Of a stretch of DNA of 25,428 nt, positions 1 through 6,862 are shown one piece after another (the first letter of the stretch is position 1; every line of letters starts with the position of its first letter). The position numbers were made by a program, and so were the translations under genes. The stretch lies in NCBI GenBank assembly GCA_050180745.1, contig JBFXDW010000014.1:1-25428 (forward strand), given 5' to 3'. The notes under the pieces were generated by a model. It worked only from the letters and a program-made list of their open reading frames with translations, was not told the origin of the DNA and did not search any database. The stretch is from JBFXDW01 sp050180745. GTDB taxonomy: Bacteria > Pseudomonadota > Alphaproteobacteria > UBA9219.

Positions 1-338
1 CTGTTTATTGTACGAAAATAGCCTCTGTTTTGGCCCGCACCTTTACGGACAAGCACAGCCTTAAGGATTTAACGCGTGATTTGCTGGGTGTTGAGCTTGA
101 AAAAGAGCAACAAACGTCAGATTGGGGCGCTGCTGAGCTGACCGAGGCGCAACGGACATATGCGGCAACAGATGTCCTGTATCTGCATAAATTGCGCGCT
201 GCGTTGAATGAGATGTTGATGCGCGAGAGCCGTTTATCTTTGGCTCAATCGGCCTTTACATTCTTGCCAACGCGTGCACTCCTTGACCTTGCGGGATGGG
301 GAGATGTGGATATCTTTGCGCACCGCCCAGGGCGATGA
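1..338 (+). CDS. rnd: Ribonuclease D, C-terminal part (5' end outside window)
   Basis: This is the C-terminal half of a DEDD-family 3'-5' exoribonuclease that trims structured RNA 3' ends. The open frame runs in from the left edge and ends with TGA at 336-338. Before the TTG at 30 the frame reads VYCTKIASV, which matches the family, so the TTG is an internal codon and not a start. Visible motifs are the conserved LARTFTDKHSLKDL segment, SDWGAAELTEAQ, and the Exo III motif YAATD (Y and D are catalytic-site residues). The ending LPTRALLDLAGWGDVDIFAH matches the short alphaproteobacterial form, which lacks the HRDC domains of E. coli RNase D. The gene is convergent with infC, with a 7-bp gap. 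The upstream Exo I and II motifs cannot be assessed. Confidence 0.9.
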   Translation, partial: VYCTKIASVLARTFTDKHSLKDLTRDLLGVELEKEQQTSDWGAAELTEAQRTYAATDVLYLHKLRAALNEMLMRESRLSLAQSAFTFLPTRALLDLAGWGDVDIFAHRPGR

Positions 339-345
339 GCTATCC

Positions 346-900
346 CTACTTATTCGGCGACAAGATCATGACCATTTGGCGGCCCTCAAAGCTTGGATCG
401 CTTGTGACCTTACTCACTGGTTCGAGCGCTTCCCTTGCGCGGTTCATGACGGCTTTGGCAATATCCTGATGGGCCATTTCACGACCACGGAAACGTAAGG
501 TCACTTTGACCTTGTCACCATCTTCCAGAAAGCTAAAGGCGCTCTTCATCTTGATGTTAAAATCGTGATCTTCGATATTTGGGCGAAGCTTAATTTCTTT
601 CAGCTCAACCGTTTTTTGTTTCTTGCGAGCTTCGGAGGCTTTCTTTTTCAGCTCAAACTTGTACTTACCGAAATCCAGAATCTTGCAAACGGGAGGTTCT
701 ATATTAGGAGATATTTCTACCAGATCAAGGCCTGCTTGATCGGCGAGCTTTTGGGCATCGCGGACAGACATAACGCCACGCATTTCGCCAGTTTCATCAA
801 TAACGCGGATTTCTTTTGCTTGAATTGCCCCGTTAATACGCGGGCCATCTTGTTTATTACGGCGATCATTGGGTGCGCCGGATGCAGGTGTACGAACTAT
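346..900 (-). CDS. infC: Translation initiation factor IF-3, probable AUA start
   Basis: IF-3 binds the 30S subunit, prevents premature 50S joining and checks start-codon and initiator tRNA pairing. The protein shows the N-domain segments PRINGAIQAKEIRVID and LDLVEISPNIEPPVCKILDFGKYKFE, a lysine-rich linker, and the C-domain KLRPNIEDHDFNIK and VTLRFRGREMAH. The first ATG in frame (781-783) would remove the start of the N domain. Upstream the frame stays open and family-like to an ATA at 898-900, with no ATG, GTG, TTG or CTG between. AGGAGA at 908-913 lies 7 nt before that ATA, giving about 184 residues, the usual length. A rare start codon is known in infC (AUU in E. coli), where IF-3 discriminates against it to autoregulate. 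No rpmI-rplT follows; rnd is convergent. Identity is certain, the start is inferred. Confidence 0.93.
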   Translation of the reverse strand: MVRTPASGAPNDRRNKQDGPRINGAIQAKEIRVIDETGEMRGVMSVRDAQKLADQAGLDLVEISPNIEPPVCKILDFGKYKFELKKKASEARKKQKTVELKEIKLRPNIEDHDFNIKMKSAFSFLEDGDKVKVTLRFRGREMAHQDIAKAVMNRAREALEPVSKVTSDPSFEGRQMVMILSPNK

Positions 901-1181
901 TGAAAAATCTCCTGTTATTGTTAAGCTTCTAATAATCTATGCGGAAACGCAAACATTCCCAGCAAGAGGCGGTATGTTGACGAAAAAAAGGCAGGCTTGC
1001 AAGTCTTCTTTTAAGGTTAATTACTATCATTTGCCTTGTTTTTACGAAAAAATGAAGAGTGTGGCATAGATGCTGGATCAAATTGACTTGAATCGTTTTA
1101 AGCTATTAGTTTCAATGAAAATATGGTAAAGGGTAAAGATATCGTTAACAACATTTCTTTTTTACCCTTTTGGGATTTTAA
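901..1181. other. Divergent intergenic region between infC and the sugar transferase
   Basis: This 281-bp gap must hold the promoters of both divergent genes. I see no convincing protein: the short plus-strand frame here lacks family features. A possible plus-strand promoter is TTGACT at about 1084 with an A+T-rich stretch 17 bp downstream, but it is weak. The only clear structure is the inverted repeat at 1128-1170, listed separately. Confidence 0.4.
1128..1170 (+). repeat. Inverted repeat in the 5' leader of the sugar transferase gene
   Basis: AAAGGGTAAA (1128-1137) and TTTACCCTTT (1161-1170) are perfect 10-bp complementary arms around a 23-nt loop. The 3' arm ends immediately before the GGGA (1172-1175) that is the only ribosome-binding candidate for the ATG at 1182. 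If transcribed, the hairpin would abut the initiation site and could affect translation; as DNA it could be an operator. Function is not shown by the sequence. Confidence 0.45.
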
Positions 1182-2747
1182 ATGTCGCCTTATCCCGTCG
1201 CGCAACCTCGTTTTTCTTCGTCGGTTCTGCCTCAACAGACAGAGGATCAACGTCTGCGTGAGCGGCAAGATCACCTGCAGACACTGCAGACCATTGTTTC
1301 CGAGATTCAACATCTTCCAGAACCAGAAGCTGTTGCACGGACATCCCTTCAGCGTGCGCCATCTGACGCGTTGCGTTGGTTTATTGGCAGTGATGTTTTG
1401 GCTTTGTTCTTTGGTTTTGCCATGGCATGGTTATCTGCTTTTGCCATCAATGAATTCGTCCTTGATCGCACCTTTGCCAGCGTTTCTCTTTTTGTCGAGC
1501 ATGTTCGTTTTGTTCAGTTTACGCTGATAGGAACAGGCGTTCTTTTATGGCTTTCTCATCTTGGCCATTATCGTGTGCGTATGCCTTTTTGGTTCGCTAC
1601 ACAACAAATTGTTAAAGCCTTTGGGTTTGCACTGATGATTGATGGATTTTTTCAATTTGCCTCGCGTCAGGAATTTTCACGGATTTGGCTTGTTGTGGCG
1701 TGGGTTTTTGCGGGAGCTTTTGTCATTCTTGCACGCCTTGTTGTTCGTTATGTTTTACAGGAAAAAGACCAGTGGAATTTGCGTACCCTTCTTGTTGGTT
1801 CTGGCATCATTACAGACGAAACGAGGGCGGCGCTTCAATCTGAACCGGGGCTTGGATATAAGATTGTGATGCAGATTGAAAATCTGCCGCTTTTGCTTTC
1901 CCAAACAAATAATTCATGGCAAGCTTTGTGTGATCGGTTTAATGCCGATTTTGTTATGGTTGCTATGGATGGGCAGGCCTTGACGAATGCGGGTGGTGCA
2001 TTGGCGCAATTAACGCGTGAAAATATTCCTTTTTCGGTTTCGCCACCTTTGCGTCATTTGCCTGTGTTGGGCATGGCACCACAATATTTTTTCAATCACG
2101 ATGTCATGTTAATGACTCCGCGTGCGAATCTTGAAGAGCCGATGGCGCGGTTCACAAAAAGGATGCTTGATATTTTGGGATCGTTTGTAGGACTCGTTTT
2201 TCTAAGTCCGTTAATGCTTTCTTTTGCTGTTCTTGTGAAGAAAGATGGAGGCGCTGTTTTTTATGGAGATAAGCGTCAAGGTATGAATGGACGCAGCTTC
2301 ACTTGTCTTAAATTTCGATCTATGGCGGCTGACAGTGATAAGATTTTGGAAAGCTATCTTGCACGGAATCCGGATATGAAACAGGAATGGAACCAGTTTC
2401 ATAAATTGCAAGATGATCCCCGTGTTACAAAGATTGGCGCATTTATGAGGAAATGGAGCCTTGATGAGCTGCCACAGCTTATCAATGTGTTGCTCGGAGA
2501 TATGAGTCTTGTGGGGCCTCGTCCAATTAATGCGCAAGAAATGAAAAAATATGAAGAGGTGACCTATTACAACAAAGTCCGTCCTGGTCTGACGGGGTTG
2601 TGGCAAGTTAGTGGACGTAGTAACATTTCTTTTGCGCGGCGCACACAAATGGATAGCTGGTATGTGCGTAATTGGTCTTTGTGGCATGATCTGGCAATTT
2701 TATTTAAGACCGTCCCCGCAGTGATTAAAAAAACAGGTGCAGTATAA
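1182..2747 (+). CDS. Polyprenyl-phosphate hexose-1-phosphate transferase (WbaP/ExoY type)
   Basis: This is a large polyprenyl phosphosugar transferase that moves hexose-1-phosphate from a nucleotide sugar to undecaprenyl phosphate, starting a repeat unit of O-antigen, capsule or exopolysaccharide at the inner membrane. From about residue 65 to 190 there are four hydrophobic segments, then a Rossmann-like region (TLLVGSG, about 196-300), a re-entrant or membrane helix after FTKRMLDILGS (about 322-350), and the catalytic domain. Catalytic-domain marks are FTCLKFRSM, the WSLDELPQLINVLLGDMSLVGPRP region with its Asp-Glu pair, and VRPGLTGLWQVSGRS. At 521 residues it has the five-membrane-segment architecture of WbaP, not the short PglC form. 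The substrate (Gal, Glc or other) cannot be told. A GT4 glycosyltransferase follows after 15 bp, consistent with sequential action. Confidence 0.9.
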   Translation: MSPYPVAQPRFSSSVLPQQTEDQRLRERQDHLQTLQTIVSEIQHLPEPEAVARTSLQRAPSDALRWFIGSDVLALFFGFAMAWLSAFAINEFVLDRTFASVSLFVEHVRFVQFTLIGTGVLLWLSHLGHYRVRMPFWFATQQIVKAFGFALMIDGFFQFASRQEFSRIWLVVAWVFAGAFVILARLVVRYVLQEKDQWNLRTLLVGSGIITDETRAALQSEPGLGYKIVMQIENLPLLLSQTNNSWQALCDRFNADFVMVAMDGQALTNAGGALAQLTRENIPFSVSPPLRHLPVLGMAPQYFFNHDVMLMTPRANLEEPMARFTKRMLDILGSFVGLVFLSPLMLSFAVLVKKDGGAVFYGDKRQGMNGRSFTCLKFRSMAADSDKILESYLARNPDMKQEWNQFHKLQDDPRVTKIGAFMRKWSLDELPQLINVLLGDMSLVGPRPINAQEMKKYEEVTYYNKVRPGLTGLWQVSGRSNISFARRTQMDSWYVRNWSLWHDLAILFKTVPAVIKKTGAV

Positions 2748-2762
2748 GGGGGCCCCTTTTCG

Positions 2763-3905
2763 GTGTTAAAGATAGCCCATATTCTTGAAGCGACTTCCGG
2801 TGGGGCAGCGCGTGCTGTTATGGCGCTTGCGGCTGAACAGAGCCGATTGGGGCATGAAGTCACCCTTATTTATTCTCCGCTTCGTGCGGATGCTTTGTTT
2901 AGAAAAGACAAGGATGCTCTGAAGCTTAAAAAAACAATATCTCTTCCCATGCGTCGTGAAGTTGGCCCTTATGATATTTGGAGCGCGTGGCTGCTGTATC
3001 GAATCCTCAAACAAGAAGGCCCGTTTGATGTCCTTCATGGGCATAGCTCAAAGGCGGGAGCATTAACGCGACTCGTGAGCGTGTTTTTGCGAGGCGTAAA
3101 AGTGTTTTATACACCTCATGGTTTTATTAGCATGAATAAGGAGGCGGCTCCTCTTTATAGAAAAATAGAAAAGCGCTTGGCTTCTTTTGCGCATAAAGTC
3201 ATCGTTGTTTCCGAGGCTGAAAAACAGCACGCCCTTGACGAGATAGGGATTCAAGAAGACAAGCTTGCGCTTGTTCATAACGGGCTTTCTTTTAAGAAGG
3301 TGGTCACACGAGGAGAAGCACGATCCCGTATGGGGTATAGCGAACAAAACCGAGTTTTTGGTTTTGTTGGTCGTCTGAGTGCCGAGAAAAATCCTCTTCG
3401 TCTTATTAAAGCTTTTGCGCCTCTTGCGTTGCAGGATTCGCATTTGCATCTTGCTATTTTAGGAAACGGGCCTCTTTTAGAAGCCGTTAAAAAGGAAGTA
3501 GCGCGTCAAGGTATAGGTTCTGGGGTCCGTTTTTGGCATGATGAGGATGCTCGCTTTTTTATTCCTGGGTTTGATGCTCTTGTTTGTAGCAGTGATAATG
3601 AGGGGTTTCCTCTCGTTTTTATTGAAGGGCTACAAAATGGCGTGCCGCTTGTTTCAACACCTGTTGGCGGTACAAAGGAATGTGTCTTGGATAACAAGAC
3701 AGGTTTTGTCGCAGAAGATTTTACAAAGGAAAGCCTAAGTCAGGCATTACGGCGTTATCTTGATTTACTGCCTTCTACGCGCAAATCTATGGAGATGTTG
3801 GCGGCGGCTCATGGCAATAATTTCACAGCTGAGAAAATGGCCAAAGAGACACTGGCTCTTTATACCCCGTTCACGCCAAAACCCGAAAATCCTTGGGTGA
3901 GATGA
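2763..3905 (+). CDS. GT4-family glycosyltransferase with an IS-derived C-terminus
   Basis: A GT-B fold, family GT4 retaining glycosyltransferase, probably adding a sugar to the lipid-linked acceptor made by the preceding sugar transferase. The N-terminal domain opens MLKIAHILEATSGGAARA. The C-terminal domain has VGRLSAEKNPLRLIKAF and the EX7E signature (Glu280 and Glu288 in NEGFPLVFIEG), then STPVGGTKECV. The GTG start at 2763 is preceded by AAGGGGG at a fitting distance; the following TTG is the second codon. The last 13 residues after LALY (TPFTPKPENPWVR) are encoded by the end of an IS630 element, and the last 35 bp overlap the transposase gene antisense. The catalytic core is upstream of the junction, so activity may persist. 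Donor and acceptor are unknown. Confidence 0.87.
   Translation: MLKIAHILEATSGGAARAVMALAAEQSRLGHEVTLIYSPLRADALFRKDKDALKLKKTISLPMRREVGPYDIWSAWLLYRILKQEGPFDVLHGHSSKAGALTRLVSVFLRGVKVFYTPHGFISMNKEAAPLYRKIEKRLASFAHKVIVVSEAEKQHALDEIGIQEDKLALVHNGLSFKKVVTRGEARSRMGYSEQNRVFGFVGRLSAEKNPLRLIKAFAPLALQDSHLHLAILGNGPLLEAVKKEVARQGIGSGVRFWHDEDARFFIPGFDALVCSSDNEGFPLVFIEGLQNGVPLVSTPVGGTKECVLDNKTGFVAEDFTKESLSQALRRYLDLLPSTRKSMEMLAAAHGNNFTAEKMAKETLALYTPFTPKPENPWVR
3865..3889 (+). repeat. IS630 left terminal inverted repeat
   Basis: The 25 bases starting after the TA at 3863-3864 match the reverse complement of 4976-5000 at 16 of 25 positions, beginning CCC and sharing AACCCGAAAA at the inner end. These bases also encode part of the new C-terminus of the glycosyltransferase. 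Confidence 0.8.
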
Positions 3906-4935
3906 CGCGGAAGTTATCCGTGACGGAATCGCAGTATTTTTGCCAGTTTTTGGGCACTTCATCACGAAGGAAGGTTAACATAGCGTTGCAGAAGTCGTTG
4001 AACTTTGCGTAGCATTTGTTGTGAGTGACGTGTTTGTGCATCAAGCCCCATAATCGCTCGATGGGATCAAGATGCGGACAATAAGTCGGGATGAAATGAA
4101 GAACGATCCGACACTCCCTCCGCGCCAGCCACTTTTGTACCATCTCGGCATGATGATATTTTGCGTTGTCCAAGAACACATGGATTCTACGCTTTTTCGG
4201 ATAGAGAATTTCAATTGCCGACAAAAGCGCAATCGTGCTTTCGGCATTCACCGTCAGCGCTTCGATCATGCGCGTTTGACCCGTTTCAAGATTGATCGCG
4301 CCATGAATGTTCAGACGATCTCGTCCGCTGTTTTGTTCCACCGCGACGTTGACGCCTTTGGGCGCCCAGTATCCCACAGGTCGCACAGAATGCGTCGGAT
4401 GGACGGCGTCGGCAAACATCACGGCTTCGTCGTCGGATAGGACATTCAGTAATGCGTTGTATTTATCAATAAAAGCTTGCTGTTTAGCCTCATCGAGTTT
4501 GCGCGGGATCGCTTGAGGCTTGCGATGTTCCATGCCCAAGCGATGTAAGAGCGCGATCAATCCGGAGCGTCCCCGATAGGCAATGTCGAACTCAGCTTCG
4601 ATCCATGCGCCAATTTCTCGCGTCGAGCGCGGCAGCGTTTGCGTGATCCATTCTTTGAGTTTTTCTTGCTGCGCCACGCTTAAGCGGCACGCACGGCCTT
4701 CATGGCCAAACCCCGCCAGCCCTTCGATCCCGTCTTGTTCATACAGCCGATACCATGTCCGAACCGTGTCGTCGTCGATGAACAAAAGCGCGGCGACTTT
4801 TTCGCAGCTCATACCTTTATCCAGCAAAACCAGCGCATTTGCCCGCCGCCCGAGCCGATGCTCGACCGAGCCATCACGAGCCAGTTCGATCAAATCCTGC
4901 CGACTTTCGGCATCAAGGAATCCCGCGCAAATCAT
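3871..4935 (-). CDS. IS630-family transposase (DDE)
   Basis: The enzyme cuts and rejoins element ends at TA targets. The N-terminal third (about residues 1-140) contains helix-turn-helix DNA-binding segments: GMSCEKVAALLFIDDDTVRTWYRLY, then a second domain with RSTREIGAWIEAEF and RGRSGLIALLHRLG. The catalytic DDE domain shows Asp176 (MFADAVHPTHSV), Asp256 (VFLDNAKYHH) and Glu293 (LDPIERLWG), and the family ending DNFRVISPKDFRVLA. The 354-residue frame has no interruption, so it looks functional. A GGGAAG lies just before the ATG at 4933-4935. It overlaps antisense the rewritten 3' end of the glycosyltransferase gene. Single-frame coding is seen here; some IS630 members need a frameshift. Confidence 0.95.
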   Translation of the reverse strand: MICAGFLDAESRQDLIELARDGSVEHRLGRRANALVLLDKGMSCEKVAALLFIDDDTVRTWYRLYEQDGIEGLAGFGHEGRACRLSVAQQEKLKEWITQTLPRSTREIGAWIEAEFDIAYRGRSGLIALLHRLGMEHRKPQAIPRKLDEAKQQAFIDKYNALLNVLSDDEAVMFADAVHPTHSVRPVGYWAPKGVNVAVEQNSGRDRLNIHGAINLETGQTRMIEALTVNAESTIALLSAIEILYPKKRRIHVFLDNAKYHHAEMVQKWLARRECRIVLHFIPTYCPHLDPIERLWGLMHKHVTHNKCYAKFNDFCNAMLTFLRDEVPKNWQKYCDSVTDNFRVISPKDFRVLA

Positions 4936-4975
4936 CTTCCCACAAGAATCCTTTGCCTATCCCACGTCAAGCTCT

Positions 4976-5000
4976 TTTTCGGGTTCTCAGGGAGTCAGGG
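4976..5000 (-). repeat. IS630 right terminal inverted repeat
   Basis: Read on the minus strand, these 25 bases begin CCCTG and carry AACCCGAAAA at the inner end, pairing with the left end at 3865-3889. The TA at 5001-5002 follows directly. Confidence 0.8.
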
Positions 5001-5028
5001 TATATATGAAGAATTTATTAAATCTTAA
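5001..5028 (+). pseudogene. Displaced original 3' end of the GT4 glycosyltransferase gene
   Basis: After the right-hand IS end the bases continue the glycosyltransferase frame: joining position 3864 to 5003 gives codons for I-Y-E-E-F-I-K-S and a TAA at 5026-5028. The pre-insertion protein would therefore have been about 375 residues, ending LALYIYEEFIKS, against 380 now. The fragment is no longer translated as part of the gene. Confidence 0.8.
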
Positions 5029-5125
5029 TTAGAAATTAACCAGTGTTTTTGGCAGTCTTATAAGAAACATTAACCTATAGATGGTATAGTAATCTTGTTT
5101 TTGATAATTTATTTTGAGGAAGAAG

Positions 5126-5845
5126 ATGTCTGGCTCATCGATAATTGCTCAAAAGCTTGCGGGCACCTCAGATCCCGCGGATTTAGGTGTAACATCCATA
5201 AAATGCTCAAACAAGCAAGATCTTATTCGGGCTATAAGATGTATGGCAAGTGAAGGCCGTGTGGAAACGACAAAAACACTTGAAGGCGTGAAGGGCGAAG
5301 AAATACCCGTTGCCGAGATTGAGGCTCGAAGCAAAATCTGTTCGCAGCTCACAAAAGCTATTACGAATAAGCCAACCATTGCAAAGAGCAATCCTGCATT
5401 AACCGAGGCTATATGGGATCTCGCTGTGGGATACGGGCATGAACCATCTGTACGTGATCTTGTTGAGAATGCTCTTCAAGTTTCTCCTGACCTTGCTTCC
5501 AACAAAGTATGTTTTAGTATGATTGATGCTGCACAAAAGGATCCTAATGTAAGGCGTGCAAAAAATTGTTGCCGCGCACTTTCTATGGCTATGGGTTCCC
5601 AGAATGTCAGTCGAGATTGGATTTTGCATCAACGACCTTATCCGCCTTTCCCTATGACTTGTGATAAAGAAGGGCAGGAGCTTGTTGAGGGGGTTTGGGG
5701 ACCAAGGAAAAGCCCTCCATCTTTGAAGCCTGGGCCCGTTAGGGTGCGGACGCCTCGTTCAAGGGTAAGTCCTCCTCCGGTGCCGCTGACGGGCCCGACG
5801 AGGTCTGGGCCCAGAGTCGTGAGCCATCACCGTCTTACTTGCTAA
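5126..5845 (+). CDS. Hypothetical protein with basic proline-rich tail
   Basis: I do not recognise this 239-residue protein. The ATG at 5126 is preferred over the TTG at 5114 because GAGG ends 6 nt before it (inside TTTTGAGGAAGAAG) and the extra residues MRKK add nothing. Residues 1-190 look soluble and largely helical with no signal peptide or membrane segment; they include clustered Cys (NCCRAL, CSN, ICSQL, VCFSM) but no clear metal motif. From about residue 190 the composition changes to a Pro, Arg and Ser-rich tail (SPPSLKPGPVRVRTPRSRV, SPPPVPLTGPTRSGP) encoded by G+C-rich DNA with three GGGCCC sites. It starts 97 bp after the old end of the glycosyltransferase. The tail could be a true disordered region or the product of a frameshift. 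Nothing indicates function. Confidence 0.6.
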   Translation: MSGSSIIAQKLAGTSDPADLGVTSIKCSNKQDLIRAIRCMASEGRVETTKTLEGVKGEEIPVAEIEARSKICSQLTKAITNKPTIAKSNPALTEAIWDLAVGYGHEPSVRDLVENALQVSPDLASNKVCFSMIDAAQKDPNVRRAKNCCRALSMAMGSQNVSRDWILHQRPYPPFPMTCDKEGQELVEGVWGPRKSPPSLKPGPVRVRTPRSRVSPPPVPLTGPTRSGPRVVSHHRLTC

Positions 5846-5888
5846 CCTGAAAAGCATTTTGGACAGGTTCTTGGAATAAATTTAGCTT

Positions 5889-6854
5889 CTATCTTACAAC
5901 CAGCTCGGGGTCTGTTGGCTTGCCTTCGCGGCGCGTTTCAAAGTGAAGCTGGGGTGAGCCGACTCCGCCGCTGGTGCCAACTGTGCCAATTACGCTGCCT
6001 TTGCTGACCTGTTTATCTCGTGCAACGAGAACGCGGCCTAGATGGGCATAAGCGGTAACCCAGCCGTTTGTGTGGCGAATCAGGACCAGATTTCCAAACC
6101 CCTTCATTTTATTATCCGCATACACAACCGTACCGCTTTCTGAGGCTTTTACAGGTGCGTTAAGAGGGGCAGCAATGTTGATTCCGTCATTATCGCGGCC
6201 CTTACCTTTGGGGCCAAAGGCGGAGATGATCGTCCCGCGCACAGGCCAGATAAAGGGGGGTACGCCAGGTTGCGTGGGTTTCTTCGCCTTTTCAGTGACC
6301 TCGGCGTTTTCTTTCTTAACAGCGGCTTTTTGTTTCTTTTTTTTCTTCTTTTCCGGCGGGGGAGCTTTGGGCGCTTCCTCTGCCTTTGTTATTTCCGTTG
6401 CTGCTCTTTGTTTTTCTGCGGCAGCTTTTTTCTTTGTTTGTTTCTCTGCCTTCTTTTCTGCCATAGGTGCTCTGGCGAGAGGTACCGAATCTATCTTGGA
6501 TTCTGTTATTTCATATTGTTGGATTGGTTCTACATCGACTCTTTCTATGGGAGCCGCTTTAGGTGGCGGGGCATAGTACTGCGTTTTGGCTTGGACCTTT
6601 TCAGGCAGATAAATCGTCTCTCCCGCTGTTACGCGATAGGGAGGCTGCAAGTTGTTAACGACGACAATATCATTCAGCGGTACTTTATACTTTTGCGAGA
6701 GAGTATAAAGATTGTCTCCTGGTTTAACGAGAACCGCTTGTCCCATAATTAGTCTGCTCGAATCAGGAAGCTGATAAGCAGGGGGATGGTTCCACGTGCA
6801 GGCTTCAAGAAGCAACAGGCTGCACAGCAGCAAAGAGAAACGACTTATCTTCAT
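5889..6854 (-). CDS. LysM plus degenerate LytM (M23) lipoprotein, NlpD-like
   Basis: A probable outer-membrane lipoprotein that binds murein and activates an amidase during cell separation, as NlpD/EnvC do. The N-terminus is a lipoprotein signal (KISRFSLLLCSLLLLEAC, lipobox LEAC, Cys19). A LysM domain follows (about 39-83, VKPGDNLYTLSQKYKVPLND). A Lys/Ala/Glu-rich linker spans about 130-205, then an M23 fold (about 205-321). Metal-site positions are altered: the HxxxD site reads NDGIN (Asn222, Asn226) and HxH reads QLH (only His304 kept), while His271 in YAHLG stays. Loss of these ligands is the hallmark of non-enzymatic LytM activators. It starts 8 bp after serS. surE and pcm, often found between serS and this gene in alphaproteobacteria, are absent here. 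Confidence 0.85.
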   Translation of the reverse strand: MKISRFSLLLCSLLLLEACTWNHPPAYQLPDSSRLIMGQAVLVKPGDNLYTLSQKYKVPLNDIVVVNNLQPPYRVTAGETIYLPEKVQAKTQYYAPPPKAAPIERVDVEPIQQYEITESKIDSVPLARAPMAEKKAEKQTKKKAAAEKQRAATEITKAEEAPKAPPPEKKKKKKQKAAVKKENAEVTEKAKKPTQPGVPPFIWPVRGTIISAFGPKGKGRDNDGINIAAPLNAPVKASESGTVVYADNKMKGFGNLVLIRHTNGWVTAYAHLGRVLVARDKQVSKGSVIGTVGTSGGVGSPQLHFETRREGKPTDPELVVR

Positions 6855-6862
6855 AAGAAAAC

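Larger units (their letters stand above)
3865..5000 (-). mobile_element. IS630-family insertion sequence, apparently complete
   Basis: A 1136-bp element flanked on both sides by the dinucleotide TA (3863-3864 and 5001-5002), the target duplication typical of the IS630/Tc1-mariner group. Its ends form imperfect 25-bp terminal inverted repeats matching at 16 positions, with a perfect inner block AACCCGAAAA. It holds one full-length transposase gene reading leftward. It inserted into the 3' end of the glycosyltransferase gene. Deleting the element plus one TA rejoins an open frame ending in IYEEFIKS and TAA at 5026-5028. Its base composition looks more G+C-rich than the flanks. The intact ends and gene suggest a fairly recent arrival. 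Confidence 0.9.

Noticed and set aside
869..1069. 66-codon open frame in the infC upstream gap
   Set aside because: It overlaps the 5' end of infC, has no ribosome-binding site and no recognisable features.
5114..5125. TTG start adding MRKK to the hypothetical protein
   Set aside because: The TTG overlaps the GAGG that serves the ATG at 5126, so the ATG is the better start.
6300..6480. Plus-strand open frames rich in Phe and Cys opposite the LytM gene
   Set aside because: They are the antisense of the Lys/Ala-rich linker of the lipoprotein and only reflect its codon composition.
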